Assembly (NCBI GenBank): GCA_016617855.1
Contig: JAECUM010009739.1
Coordinates: 1 to 64,000 of the forward strand
Length of the DNA stretch: 64,000 nt
Origin: Megalonaias nervosa
Taxonomy: Eukaryota > Mollusca > Bivalvia > Unionida > Unionidae
Direction of reading: 5' to 3'
Shown here: positions 34,988 through 47,537 of the stretch, piece by piece
Layout: each line of letters begins with the position of its first letter
How positions within the stretch are numbered: the first letter of the stretch is position 1
The notes under the pieces: generated by a model
The model's input: the letters and a program-made list of their open reading frames with translations, nothing else
Database searches by the model: none
Told to the model about the DNA's origin: nothing
Translations under genes and position numbers: made by a program

Positions 34988-35440
34988 CTACATCTTACTA
35001 TTCACTAAGATTAAGTGAAACGCGGTATATCTTTTCAGGTCTAGATTGATATCTGGAACAAGATGGAACAGTTGGATTACTTTGGAAGCTCTCCAATAGT
35101 CAGGTGGTGATTGCAAGATTTCATAAGGACATATGCAATGTACCTGCCGTAAGTGACGAAAAGTATTTAATATTACCACACTGATACATAGTACCTCAAA
35201 GACATGGCTTAGGTCTTCATGAGAGAGATCAGCACTATTTTTCAGTAAGGTAGAGCCTCCCTGGAACTGTATTTTCCTATTACATTGTCGCCTTTTGTAG
35301 TTGTCGACACTGAAATGGAATGCATTGTTTTTTGCTATAAAACATAGTACTGGTCCCATCACAATTTTAAATTTGAGCGTGCTATTATTGATATTAACAA
35401 CTGCCTGAGTACCTGACACAATAAATGTGGAACATAGCAC
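34988..35440 (-). CDS. Hypothetical ORF of 150 aa, uncertain
   Basis: An uninterrupted 150-codon frame in AT-rich host DNA, moderately Cys- and His-rich with no recognised domain, signal peptide or splice-site context. It could be chance, or a fragment of an unrecognised repeat. Confidence 0.2.
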   Translation of the reverse strand: MLCSTFIVSGTQAVVNINNSTLKFKIVMGPVLCFIAKNNAFHFSVDNYKRRQCNRKIQFQGGSTLLKNSADLSHEDLSHVFEVLCISVVILNTFRHLRQVHCICPYEILQSPPDYWRASKVIQLFHLVPDINLDLKRYTAFHLILVNSKM

Positions 35441-37164
35441 CTGTCATTGTTTCTTTATTGCGTACACCAATATGCATTTGAACAGGCATATTGTAATTTG
35501 ATGCAAAAATCACTGTGAGCTATCTTACTTCACTAATACTGGGAAAAATGTTATTAGTTGTATAGACCTAAACTATCGTTTCTTTTAAATACCATTGATT
35601 TCTCAACTATGCTGTCTAAAATTTATCAGTCTGAGTTTTAAAACTTGTATGAAAATTGATTTTTTTCATTAAAATTTAGTTTTCTAAATTTAAAAGTTAT
35701 TTTAATTTGCATTAACAATTAATTTATTAATGTTTTTATATGTCCAACATATTTAAAGACATGCTTCATCTTGTATTACAATTTAGTTTATACTGCATTG
35801 AAAAATTCCTATAATTAAGGAAGATATAGCAAATTTAGTTTTGGTTTCTCAAGAGCACTTGGGCCAAAACTTGCACCCTGTAGAACACCAGCACTACACA
35901 CTTTCTGACAGATGTCGCGTGCCTGGTTTGCTAGGAAATTCAAAAAGGCTTCATTTATACAGTTGAAATAGGTGGGCATGCAAAAATTGGTCATAAATAA
36001 TTTTGCCTGATAGGAATCAGATCACAATTAGTAGTTCCGGTTCAGTACCCACGAATGTAGTCCCAGCCTATTTCAGAGCATTTCTCCTCTTGGCGGTGAT
36101 ACAAGAGATAGATTGATACATTCTTGGTGTTGATTTAAAGGTAGGTGTTTATTATTTAGAATTTGAGCGTTATTGTGTGGTTGTCTGTGTGTATTTCGAC
36201 GACAGTGCACAGGGAGTAATGAGGCATTAATAATGATCAGAGAGTGAAAACTGTGACCCAGTGTACGGTGCATTGTTTATAGTCCAGCCTCTCAAAAAAA
36301 TGCCGGATAACCTATGACAAGAACTTCTTTGAAGGTACTTTAGAATAAGATATGATTTATTATCATTTGGACACAATGGAAAAATTAGGACTGAGAAACA
36401 AATGCAGAGAATATATAGTCAAATTAACTGTGATCTGATTCCACCTACAGTATAGTTACGTCACTTGCTCGTGCATATAAAGGAAAACGTTCACCACGGG
36501 TTTGTATACACTTGCTCAAACATATTCTCCAGTGTAGTTTGGAGAAACATGACCCTATGATGACAAATGGAACTAACATTACGACGCCATTTTGAAAGTA
36601 TGACTCAATATATTACAAGAGGAATTTAACATTAAAATAGCTCTACAGGGACAAGGAGAATTTAACATTAGTTCATATCATCATCACCGAATTTATTTTC
36701 TTTCTGTCGCACAATTACACTCTCGGGACAAAGGGAAATGCGCTGCAGAAAATTAACATGAGATTTCCCGTTGTCCATATATTGTTTTTCCAAAAATGAC
36801 ACTCTAGGACCAAGGTGAAATGTAATGTCAAAACAACATCTACTAATCAACACAGTTTTGACTGACAAACACTTACACAACTAATGACCAACACCCACTT
36901 ATCTATTAGCCAACACCCACATTTACTAACCAAAACACAGATTTGATTGTCCTATCCTAAGGGTAAAAATGCGTAAAATCTTAGATGTTACATTGTATCA
37001 CAGTGAAAGTTACAAGTAAGATGTTAGCCTAATGCAAGTTGGAATATTACAATCAACGCCATATATTTTCCTAATAAGGCATTACTGTGATGACCTATTA
37101 TATCAACATATGGAGCTATTAAATTAATCACTGAGGGTAAACAACTGTCCTTGGTCTAGTATAT
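35441..37164. other. Host non-coding DNA, no gene seen
   Basis: No supported gene or repeat. Confidence 0.45.
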
Positions 37165-37500
37165 TGTAGTTAAGTCTGGTTTGGTTTCGTGGGGTTTAAC
37201 GCCACTTCTCAGCACATTATATACTTTATATGGCGGCCAATATATTCCGTGGCGGAAGAACCCATGTAGACTCCGATAGAAACCACCGACTCAAGGAAAG
37301 CTACTGGCTAGCTTTCTCACATACCCACGCTGGTCGAGCCTAGACACGAACTCAAGCGGACAGAGGTGAGATGTGAAAGTGATCTGAACAGTCGAGCGTA
37401 TATTGTGGATTCTTAGCTTGAAAGACATAACCACAGACACCCTATTCCACCCGCACCGAATGGATTCACGGATTGGGTTATTCACACCTCCCCCACGAGT
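37165..37500. repeat. Molluscan-type dispersed repeat (GGGTTTAACGCC family)
   Basis: Contains GTGGGGTTTAACGCCACTTC, TATATGGCGGCC and, further on, AGAAACCACCGACTCAAGG and CTCACATACCCACGC. I know this arrangement from dispersed repeats of bivalve and gastropod genomes, and use it as a host clue. Confidence 0.55.
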
Positions 37501-38824
<1,324 letters not shown>

Positions 38825-39043
38825 CATTGAAATTATATATATTCAAAGATCGTAAATGGTTTTGTAAATTAGTTTCCTAGTTACTGTTGCATGAATGGTC
38901 ACAAGCGTGCATGCAGTTACATCACTGGTGTTGACACCCATAGAAGTAAAGTTTTGTTGTGACGACAAGCTTTTTTGGCCTAACTGGCTATACCAGGTTT
39001 TTGGATTCCGTACTATACGCTTGCGTTTCACATATTTATGGCA

Positions 39044-39288
39044 AGCAGCAGAGAGAGTGAACAGACCATTTTGCTTGAGACCTTATTTATGAAAAATAAA
39101 GCTTCCTACGAAAATGAAAAAAAATATAAGGTCAATAATGTCAAACCGAAGCCTCTGACTGACCATGAGATTTCTCTAATTCGGTTAGCTCATCTTGTTA
39201 CTTCGCGTAGACGTTTGTATTTCATTTTTTATGCGTGTCTGTTTACGTGCTGGTCACTTACTGTTGATCGTTCACCCTCTCTGCTGCT
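39044..39288. repeat. Terminal module of copy B (245 bp, inverted AGCAGCAG ends)
   Basis: AGCAGCAGAGAGAGTGAAC at the outer end and GTTCACCCTCTCTGCTGCT at the inner end. Same length and internal order as 11390-11634. The inner end lies 4 bp from the ATPase stop codon. Confidence 0.7.
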
Positions 39289-39292
39289 GTAA

Positions 39293-39976
39293 TTAACCGA
39301 AAATATTATCGAGGCCTATACGATATCGTGACCGAGGGTCGTGTAAATATATCATTATAAATCCGTGTGGGGTAGCTTGCGCCGCTGAAAATAAATTTTT
39401 TAATTTAATCATATCCATATCTCCTGAACAACAGGTGTAATAAATATTTTGTAAAGCATAATTATCTACTCCATTAAACACAACTAAAATATTACAATTG
39501 TCTCTGATCACTTTAGGTATTTGTGTATATCGCTGAGTAACATAAATCACATCTGTGTTTTTATGTCTGCCTCTGGAAAATATCCGAGCTGGATTTGATT
39601 GTTTGTCCAGCATTATATCATCGTATACTACGAGATTATTAATTCGCCCATCAAGATCATCTACAGATGGGGCCTCATCAATATCGGTAATAAAATCAAT
39701 AACATTGACTCCGTCAATGTCACCGTCATCGTCGTACAACGACTTTGCGTTTTCATTAAAATCTTTAAGTACTTCATAACATCGTTGATCATCTACAGAT
39801 GGTGCTACTAAATACAATTTATCCAACTTGAGCCATCTCATTATCAAATTAAGTAATAATTGTGTTTTACCAGACCCAGATGGGCCTATTACTATACAAC
39901 TGATAAAATTTGGTAGCGCTGGATGATGCTTGACTGGTTCTTGTTTTCGTGTTGCTGAGAAGTCAATGATATCCAT
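39293..39976 (-). CDS. FtsK/HerA-A32-type packaging ATPase, copy B
   Basis: 227 aa from the ATG at 39976 (M-D-I-I-D-F-S-A-T-R). The upstream continuation of this frame is antisense to PLA2 and was excluded. P-loop G-P-S-G-S-G-K-T-Q, Walker B-like L-V-V-Y-D-D-I-M-L, and Y-V-T-Q-R-Y as in copy A. Seven residues longer than A through an acidic D-D-G-D-I-D-G insertion in the loop before Walker B. The frame is intact. Confidence 0.88.
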   Translation of the reverse strand: MDIIDFSATRKQEPVKHHPALPNFISCIVIGPSGSGKTQLLLNLIMRWLKLDKLYLVAPSVDDQRCYEVLKDFNENAKSLYDDDGDIDGVNVIDFITDIDEAPSVDDLDGRINNLVVYDDIMLDKQSNPARIFSRGRHKNTDVIYVTQRYTQIPKVIRDNCNILVVFNGVDNYALQNIYYTCCSGDMDMIKLKNLFSAAQATPHGFIMIYLHDPRSRYRIGLDNIFG

Positions 39977-39998
39977 GTTATACAAATATAATAAATAT

Positions 39999-40508
39999 AT
40001 GGATTTATATTGTTTTCGATGCACAGCACCCACCCCCACCAGTGGATTAACAATAATAATAACAACAAATGAAAAGCGTGCACTTACAGGCAAGTGTGTA
40101 AAATGTGGTACAAAAAAATACAAATTTATCTCCAACAAGTCTACGAAGACAGGCGGAGATATTGCTGCTTCACTCGCCAAATTACCAGGGACTCCATGAG
40201 CTAAATACCCAGAGGAAAAACATTTACCTGGATATAATTATTGTGGTCCAGGAACCCGACTTGAAATCCGACTTGACGAACGAGACCAACCAAGACCTGG
40301 AGAGTATCCAATAAATGCAATTGATCAAGCGTGTCATGCTCATGATGTTGCGTATAAAAGTAAAGATTTGCAACAACGACATATTGCAGATGTGAAGTTG
40401 ATTCACTAGTTAAATTCCATAAAAAATAAATCTCTCAGAGAAAAACTTGCTAGCTTCCTAGTAAAATCTGCAATGAAAGGTAAACTAGTACTAGGGGCTG
40501 GTAATTAA
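39999..40508 (+). pseudogene. Zinc-ribbon + phospholipase A2, copy B (two in-frame stops)
   Basis: Starts M-D-L-Y-C-F-R-C, 22 bp from the divergent ATPase start. Zinc-ribbon cysteines, Y-N-Y-C-G-P-G loop and A-H-D-V-A-Y catalytic pair are all present, but TGA at 40197-40199 (where A has Trp) and TAG at 40407-40409 interrupt it. Ends with K-L-V-L-G-A-G-N, longer than copy A. Confidence 0.8.
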
Positions 40509-40530
40509 TCAATTAATTAGTATTATTATA

Positions 40531-41515
40531 ATGGAATCGATTTATTATAGTCCAAGGGGATATTGGAGGGGTAGAGCAGCGATTGGTAAACTTACTGATG
40601 AGGCAAATGTCTCACGTTCTGTTGCTGCAGCGTGGTTAGCACGACAGGCAATATGGCAAATGTATTCACCACCACCTAAACAAATTCAGCATGCACATTT
40701 TGATGGCAGTGCTCCCAATGAAGCTCATCAAGCAGATATTTTATTTTTACTACATGATACCATTAAAATTGGTAGACGTCAATCACGCACATACAAATAC
40801 GCGTTAACTGTCGTTGACGTTGCAAGTAGATATAAAGAAGCAGAGCCGTTATCAACTAATACAGCATCTGAAGTTGCATCTGCGTTTGAGCAAATTTATC
40901 AACGAGGACCCTTGCGATGGCCACAACTATTACAGGTTGATCCTGGCAAAGAATTTCTTGGTGCAGTATCATCATTGATGAAAAAACATAATGTCAAAAT
41001 CAGAAGAGGACACACTGAAATTCGTTGTGATCAGGCAATCGTTGAGCGATTTAATCGAACACTTGCTGAGCGATTGTTTGGATATCAATATGCGAAGGAA
41101 TTATCCACCGACTTTAAGTCGGGGAAGAGATCTTGTGAATGGGTTACAAGATTACCAAGTGTGATAGCTGCATTAAATAATGAAATTACTCGTGTAATTT
41201 CTATGAAGCCTACTAATGCAATCACAAAGAAAGATATACCAATACAACGACATGACTCTTCCTCGAAACAACAAGTACTAGGTAATGTGACCGTAAGATA
41301 TTTATATGAACCCGGTGAACTTGAAGGTGGTAAAAAAAAGAGCAACTGATCCTATTTGAAGTGTGACCACACATAAAATTTCCAGTGTGGTTACATCTAC
41401 GGGTACACCTGCAATCTATAGACTGGATTCAACTGCTCCTCAACGTGGATTTGTATGTGAACAATTGCAAGTAATTCCTGAAGACACGCAGTTACCACCG
41501 CGTTCACTTTTGTAA
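40531..41515 (+). pseudogene. Polinton integrase, copy B (C-terminal frameshift)
   Basis: The open part (40531-41349) keeps the three acidic residues: H-Q-A-D-I-L-F, Q-V-D-P-G-K-E-F and V-E-R-F-N-R-T-L. Near 41335 an A-run is one base longer than in D and shifts the frame. A TGA stands where A and D have the Trp of P-I-W a few codons on. The ancestral stop at 41513-41515 overlaps the convergent HNH tail by about 12 bp. Confidence 0.85.
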
Positions 41516-43299
41516 ACTGGCACCCCTACGTCGATTACATTCAAGACAGGTCAGCATCACATTTTCTCGTGTGCAACCAAGACTACTATTAATTCTATCC
41601 ACGGTAAATTGTCTTGGATTATTATTTGAATACTGCCACAACATTACTGTGTTACAACTTGCACAATGATTATTCTGTCGTTGCTTTAATGTCATAATAA
41701 ATTCAATATCAATATCAAAATCTCGCTTATTTTTTTGTCACATTGTTTATAACTCGCTAATTTTTTCTTGATGACGACTAAGTCGTTATTAACATCATCA
41801 GTGATTACACAATCCATAATAACCCGCCGCAATTGAGATATTCTTCTGACCCGAGACACTGCGAGATAAACCAAATTTGACCATTCAATACCATCATCAA
41901 TAATCCAAATATTTGTATCAGAAATAGTTAAACCTTGTGACGAATGGATCGTTATAGAGTATCCCAGTGTCCACGGAGATTTATCCCTGACTCCGTCAGG
42001 TGTTAATGCGCTCTCAACAGCATCGACAGGAAGTAAAACAATATCATTTAATGCAGGAATTTGTTTATCACCACAACCTGGAATCTCAACTTCAATATTC
42101 TGTCGTCGAGTATCTGCTGGGCGATAACACAATGGTACATGTACATTTAAAAACTGTTCTTTATGCAACGTAAATAGTTGTTGTTGAAGTGTATCACGAA
42201 CTATTTTTCTACTTGCAACTATCAGATCAGTAGGCCTCCATAAATTCCAAAACTCATTTATAGGACTCTCTGGAATTGCTTCACGCATTATCTCACACTG
42301 AACTTTATCTGGCTGCAGTCTGATTAATCTTTAAAATTCTTTACAAACTGATCATAATCTTTATTATCAGAACTTTGAAACAGCCACACGAATACAGGGT
42401 CACTCTTACCAATATTTCTGATAAAATCAAACATATCACCGTCATATAATTTAATTGTTCTGTGTCGTGGAAATATTGTTACTGCCACAGTCAATGCATG
42501 TGCGTTATGATCAATGATCGTTATCGGGGTTCCTCTAGATTCATATTTCGACTTATAAAAAATCTCTCCGGTTAGTGTTTTGACCATAATTGGAAATTTT
42601 AATTTTTTTCTTTGCTCAGCAACATCTTTAATAGATGCTCCGGTATATTTAACTGCTTCTGCCCACGAGTTTATTTTTTTACGTCATAAATCAATTAAAC
42701 CTTTTCCACGCATCGCGTTTGTGAAATGTTCTGTAACTCGTTCAGCTACACAATTTATCCTTGACGAAGTCAACGATGACAATTTCATCGGTTTGAGATC
42801 ATTACGTTGGGTTTATCATTCATCGGATACAACGCACAAACAACTGCAGTTACAGGATACTCTCGGTCATAATATGGTCTGTCAATACCAGTCAACTCTC
42901 CTGGTTTGGAATTGTTATTTAACGTGACAATGTGTCCTGACTGTGTCGCGCGAACAGGGTCACGTTTTTCACGGATAATCCAAGTATCATCGTCTGTCTC
43001 TACAATATATTTCATTAGAATAAAATATCTTTGATTATCAAGGTAGTCAATAATCTTTACTGCTCGTTTGCCATTCATTGTAGCATCGGCGACACTTTTG
43101 GTGTTGTGTATAATTCTGAATGTTGACCACACATGAGCCGCACCATCGTCACGAAATTCCTTCTTGGCTTCACGGATAGGATTAGTTATATCTCTATTTG
43201 TTAAAGCCAGATCTTGCATCGAAAAACTGAATTTAGTTTTAGGTCTTTCTCAAGATCGAATCTGGCTTTAGAGGGTTTGATTGCAGATAATTCCTCCAT
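41504..43299 (-). pseudogene. PolB-helicase-HNH, copy B (large internal deletion)
   Basis: Start ATG at 43299. The N-terminal domain is present with breaks (43299-42324, several frames). Near 42335 the sequence jumps from the block Y-D-Q-F-V (equivalent to about 60240 in D) to the helicase block L-I-R-L-Q-P-D-K (equivalent to about 61930). That removes roughly 1.7 kb with polymerase motifs A, B and C and helicase Walker A and B. The helicase C-terminal part (42288-41740) has S-S-Q-G-L-T-I and Y-L-A-V-S-R-V, then an A7 run shifts into the HNH tail (41695-41504: C-A-S-C-N ... L-T-C-L-E-C-N-R-R-R-G). Confidence 0.85.
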
Positions 43300-43339
43300 A
43301 TTATAATTAAAAGAAATATATATTTGAATTGATACGACC

Positions 43340-43597
43340 CCTTGTAACAAAGCATGCGTAAATGAATTCTGTGGATATCATATGCAAAGTATTAGCCGTG
43401 GGAGTCTAGGACCAAAACCATGTTTACGATGTGGTGTTGGAGTCAGAGGAGAAACCTGGTTGTGTGTGCAGTGCGGTGGTTAAAAGAACAGAGAGCTTAA
43501 ACGATATTATGATAAGAAAAATAACGCCAACGACTCTCCTATAAAAACCGCAGAAGATTATCTTGCCATATTTCAAAATAAGAATTTAAACAAATAA
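43340..43597 (+). pseudogene. Cys-rich zinc protein, copy B (5' truncated, one stop)
   Basis: The N-terminal ~17 codons of A and D are missing. Zinc-ligand pattern C-N-K-A-C ... F-C-G-Y-H and C-L-R-C ... C-V-Q-C remains. A TAA follows C-G-G where A and D have a Lys codon. Ends N-L-N-K like the other copies. Confidence 0.7.
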
Positions 43598-43610
43598 TAT
43601 TATTGTACAA

Positions 43611-44118
43611 ATGGAACAAAATGAATTTGTTAAGCATCCCATCATCAAGAATTATGAGGTATCTCGTGATGGTGTAATCAGGCACTGTCGACTAAAAAAT
43701 CCAGTCGGTGTTGTTAGTAATACTGGGTATCTCATGTTCACTGTCGGGGGAAAAAAATAAACATTATTTCTCACATCGATTCGTGTACGAGTATTTTCAT
43801 GGAATAATTGAAGACGGACTTGTGATTGATCATATTGATCGGAATCCAAAAAATAATTCTTTATTAAATTTTTCAAGCTATTACACAAAGTCAAAATTGC
43901 AGGTTAGGAAATACCGGTAGTAGTTGCAAGTCTCCTAGGTCAGTTGTATCCACAAACGTAGAGACAGGCGAAGAAATAATATTTCCTTCGACATATGCAG
44001 CTGGTAAATATTTTGGTATTCACCATGCTTCAATATATTTGTTGCAAATAGTATAAGAAGATCAGCATTTTCCAAGAAATTCGTACAAAAGATCACATTT
44101 AGGTATGTTGCCAGTTAA
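43611..44118 (+). pseudogene. NUMOD-type HNH homing endonuclease, copy B (frameshifted)
   Basis: Begins M-E-Q-N-E-F-V like copy D. The frame is lost at an A-rich run near 43752, resumes with V-I-D-H-I-D-R-N-P-K-N-N, and is lost again after the HNH core. The C-terminal NUMOD1-like part (F-P-S-T-Y-A-A-G-K-Y-F) reaches TAA at 44116-44118. Confidence 0.7.
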
Positions 44119-44122
44119 ATTA

Positions 44123-44377
44123 ATGAATATAATGAATAATAGAATGAAGACAAAATTATTCATCCACGATAGTGAGGAAATCTGCATTGCTGATAGATTA
44201 CCTCCGTGGACTAAAGTTAAGATCAGTGAAAGAAACGGTATTATTTTCGTAGATTTCATTGATAGAGTCTACAGAAAAGGATTCTCACAGCAATTACGCT
44301 CCGTCATGCCTATCTCACGTGATGAACGTGCACAGCGACGATTACAAGGAAAATTTCAAGCGAAGAACGCACTGTGA
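44123..44377 (+). CDS. Orphan 84-aa basic protein in copy B
   Basis: The start is chosen at 44123 because the upstream part of this frame overlaps the HNH 3' end. The sequence is mixed beta-like then strongly basic at the C-terminus (D-E-R-A-Q-R-R-L-Q-G-K). No equivalent was found at this place in A or D, where the small coiled-coil gene follows. It lies at the left edge of the inverted block. It could be a real accessory gene or a fragment brought in during rearrangement. Confidence 0.4.
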   Translation: MNIMNNRMKTKLFIHDSEEICIADRLPPWTKVKISERNGIIFVDFIDRVYRKGFSQQLRSVMPISRDERAQRRLQGKFQAKNAL

Positions 44378-45257
44378 AAATGATATTCCATACCAAAATA
44401 GAAGTATTATTTGTTCATTCTGAGACCTCTATGTCAGATTGTTGAAAGTGTACAATTTTATTATATAATACACACATGAAGGGAGATAACTCTGTCTCCG
44501 TCGGTAGAGTAATGAAGCAGTTACCCCGCTTGTTATTGCGTAATATGACCTTGCCGCATATTATTGTTTTGTGTGATATTCATTAATCTAACTGTTTGTG
44601 TGGCAATTAGCTGTCAGTCGAGTAGCAATTTGTAATTATGTAAATTCGTAGAATGATATTTACACCTTTTGATTTCGTTTTCTGATAAACCAAAGTCACG
44701 TAGCGCTTGTGCGTAATGACCTTGTCTGAATACAGTTAAGTTATTTTTAGATCTTAACTGTACGACCTCTGTATGTAATTTAACTCAACGGATGATATCC
44801 TAAAAACATGTATGTGCGATTTATTTTATGGAAATTGAAATAAATCCATGCTGTAGTTTACAACTTCAGTATACTGATCACTTGTAGGAATTAAATGATA
44901 GAATAATTATTTATTCATTCTGAAGCCTCTATGTGGTGTAATTGTGTATATCGCAACTGTGTGAATCAATCAATACAGCAGTATATATACATTACCATCT
45001 GACAGATTCATGCAACTGATGTATCGATCGAAGTTAGAGAATCCTTGGCAACGGTTGATAGCAGTACACGTGTTACTTTATCTCGGCAGAAATGTGTAAG
45101 ATATCAGATTTTACGATTTATTTTATTGAAATTGAAATAAATCCGTGCTGTGGTTTACAATAATCGTGATTTTATTCAGAAGTATACTGATCATTTGTAG
45201 GAATTCACCGTTATATAGCTTTATAATTATTTATACTTGTATATATTTGTAAGTAGA
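44378..45257. other. Rearranged spacer of copy B with internal duplications
   Basis: Contains GGGAGATAACTCT (44480) and CAATTAGCTGTCAGT (44610), matching the copy A spacer in the same + orientation. ATTATTTGTTCATTCTGA at 44407 recurs near 44905. A block beginning GATTTATTTTATGGAAATTG at about 44817 recurs at about 45108. About 44968-45068 is a diverged partial copy of the middle of the small gene at 46524 (ATATACATTACCATCTGA). Confidence 0.6.
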
Positions 45258-45490
45258 GTCTGTGGGGCAATGCTAGCGCGGTGAATTATCATACTCGAGG
45301 TCTTGAGTTCTAATCTTGTGACTGACACATTGTTGACATTGGGCCCATTATGCCAATTTTGTATATTGAGTTGGGGGCTCTTCCGCAAGGGATTTCATGT
45401 ACACTTCCTTAGCACGTCAAACACGTGGTGGGTGTTGTTTTTCACTCATCCCGGGGTTTGATATTATGGGGATTGTACATGAGATTAAAA
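45258..45490 (+). ncRNA. tRNA-like head plus structured RNA cassette, copy B
   Basis: The head 45258-45320 has a weak A-box-like GGGGCAATGCTAGCGCGG and a damaged B box (GAGTTCTAATC). A T5 run at 45438-45442 lies 185 nt from the head start. 45393-45403 pairs with 45474-45484 (11 bp, one G-U). An inner hairpin CACGT/ACGTG occupies 45413-45417 and 45423-45427. Its orientation is opposite to that expected from the rest of copy B. Confidence 0.5.
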
Positions 45491-45503
45491 ACTGGAGCCC
45501 TCC

Positions 45504-45775
45504 AAAAATAAACAGTAGGGTGATGTGAGCTCTTTAATCATGTGACCTCACTGAAGGGTACCCCACACATGGACATGGGGTGCCTGTGGGCCATAAGAAA
45601 GTCTTTACAAAAAAAATAGGGTGCCACATAACCGCCATAAGAAAGGTATGAATGAAAGCCATAAGAAAGGCATCAATGAAAGGACCCTAGAAAAGGACCT
45701 GGTGTTAAAGACTTTACTGGCAATGAAGGGACCCCGTGGAATGGTGACCGATCATCATAGCTACTGTTTATTTTT
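45504..45775. mobile_element. 272-bp insertion with 15-bp inverted ends
   Basis: AAAAATAAACAGTAG at 45504-45518 and its exact inverse at 45761-45775. The interior has three GCCATAAGAAAG repeats and no ORF. It occupies the site where A and D have the bulged hairpin, which is not recognisable in B. Confidence 0.6.
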
Positions 45776-45904
45776 TGCTTATTTTTAATTTTATATTCAG
45801 AATATTTTTATTCTGATTCAGAAATAGTTTTATTCTGATTATTATTCAGCTTATTATTATTCAGAAATATTTTTATTGTGCCTATTATTATTCAGAAATA
45901 TGTA

Positions 45905-45923
45905 TTAAGAAATATTTAATCAG

Positions 45924-45987
<64 letters not shown>

Positions 45988-46500
45988 TGTAACATTTATT
46001 CAGAAATATTTACTCAGATTATTATTATTATTATTATTATTCAGAAATATTTTTATTGTGATTATTATTCAGAAACATTTTTATTGCGATTATTATTCAG
46101 TAATATTTATTCAGATTATTATTATTCGGAAATATTTATTGAGATTAATTATTCAGTAATATTTTTATCCAGTAATATTTTTATTCAGATTATTATTATT
46201 CAGAAATATTTATTCAGTTATTATTATTCAGATATATTTATTCATATTATTATTATTATTCAGTTATTATTATTATTCAGAAATATTTATTCAGATTATT
46301 ATTATTCAGAAATATTTATTCAGTTATTTTTATTCAGAAATATTTATTCAGATTAATTATTCAGTAATATTTATTCAGATTATTATTATTATTCAGTAAT
46401 ATTTATTCAGATTATTATTATCAAGAAATATTTATTCCGATTATTATTATTATCATTCAGAAATATTTATTCAGATTATTATTATTCAGAAATATTTTAA
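45905..46500. repeat. (TTA)n and TTATTCAGAAATATT array, copy B
   Basis: A pure (ATT)n run near 45925-45984 followed by many 20-30-bp units of ATTATTATTCAGAAATATTT type. Unrelated in sequence to the arrays at the same position in A and D. Confidence 0.9.
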
Positions 46501-46523
46501 ATTTAAAGAGATATTTATTATAT

Positions 46524-46980
46524 AATGAATTATGAAAATATTAATGCTATTATTTCTGCAATTGAGAAATTACAACATGACGGAATAAAACTTTCTGATG
46601 AGCTTGATCCTCAAAAAATCATTTGTGATTTTGAATCATTACAACAACGAAAAATTGAAACAGATATACATTACCATCTGATTATAGATTTATGAAATTA
46701 ATTCATCGATCGATGATAGAATCCTTGTCAAAGGTTGATGACAGGCAGGCAGGTTAAAGAATTTATTTCACTCGCAAACGCAATCGAAAAGATAAGAACA
46801 GAATTACCTCACGAATACGAAACAAAAAAGCTTGTGAATAGTCGCGTAAGGCAGTTGAGAAAGATTATGTCAGAGCGTCAAACAATCCATTGTACCAGTA
46901 AAAGTGAAAGGAGTGACAGTGAAAGTAATGGACCAGTGACTCTGATAATGGCTAAACGAAACCCTTGGCAGAATTCCTGA
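46524..46980 (+). pseudogene. Small acidic coiled-coil-like protein, copy B (frameshifted)
   Basis: Starts TATATAATGAAT as in D. N-terminal N-D/N-G-I-x-L-S-D-E-L-D-P-type block, then a one-base loss near 46657 and a CAGG-type duplication near 46745 shift the frame. The C-terminal half continues at 46735-46980 with K-I-R-T-E-L-P-H-E-Y-E. It is on the + strand while the rest of copy B reads on the minus strand. Confidence 0.7.
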
Positions 46981-47537
46981 TAGAATCGAACTGCAGTACA
47001 AAAATATTTATTTTTATTCTGATATAATATTTATTTTCTATTCAGATGATATTTATTTAGAATCAGATTATTCAGAATCAGATTATAATATTTATTTTTT
47101 ATTCAGATAATATTTATTTAGAATCAGATTATAATATTTATTCTGGTTATAATATTTATTTTATTCTGATAATATTTATTCAAAATCAGATTATAATATT
47201 TATGCAGATAATATTTATTTAGAAGCAGATTATTCAGAATCAGATTATACTATTTATTCTGATTATAATATTTATTTTTTATTCAGATAATATTTATTCA
47301 GAATCAAATTATAATATTATTCTGATTATAATATTGTTTTTATTCAGATAAGAATATTTGTTCTGATAATATTTATTCAAAATCAGATTATAATATTTAT
47401 GCAGATAATATTTATTTAGAATCAGATTATAATATTTATTCTGATAATAATATTTATTTTATTCTGGTAATAATATTTATTGTTATTCCCTTGATATAAT
47501 CAGGGGAATATTTACTCAGACATTCTACGATGACGCT
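46981..47537. repeat. TTATTCTGATAATATTTATT tandem array
   Basis: About 20-35-bp units of GATTATAATATTTATT(T/C) and CAGATAATATTTATT(C/T) type fill 47000-47490, directly next to the 3' end of the minor capsid gene. No gene. Confidence 0.9.

Noticed and set aside
39038..39292. 84-aa ORF covering the copy B terminal module
   Set aside because: It begins just outside the element end and runs through both inverted repeats; nothing suggests it is translated.
39977..40180. N-terminal extension of the copy B ATPase frame
   Set aside because: It is antisense to the PLA2 coding sequence; copy A and the conserved M-D-I-I-D-F start place the real start at 39976.
46084..46356. 90-aa ORF rich in Ile/Tyr
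   Set aside because: Translation of the TTATTCAG tandem array.
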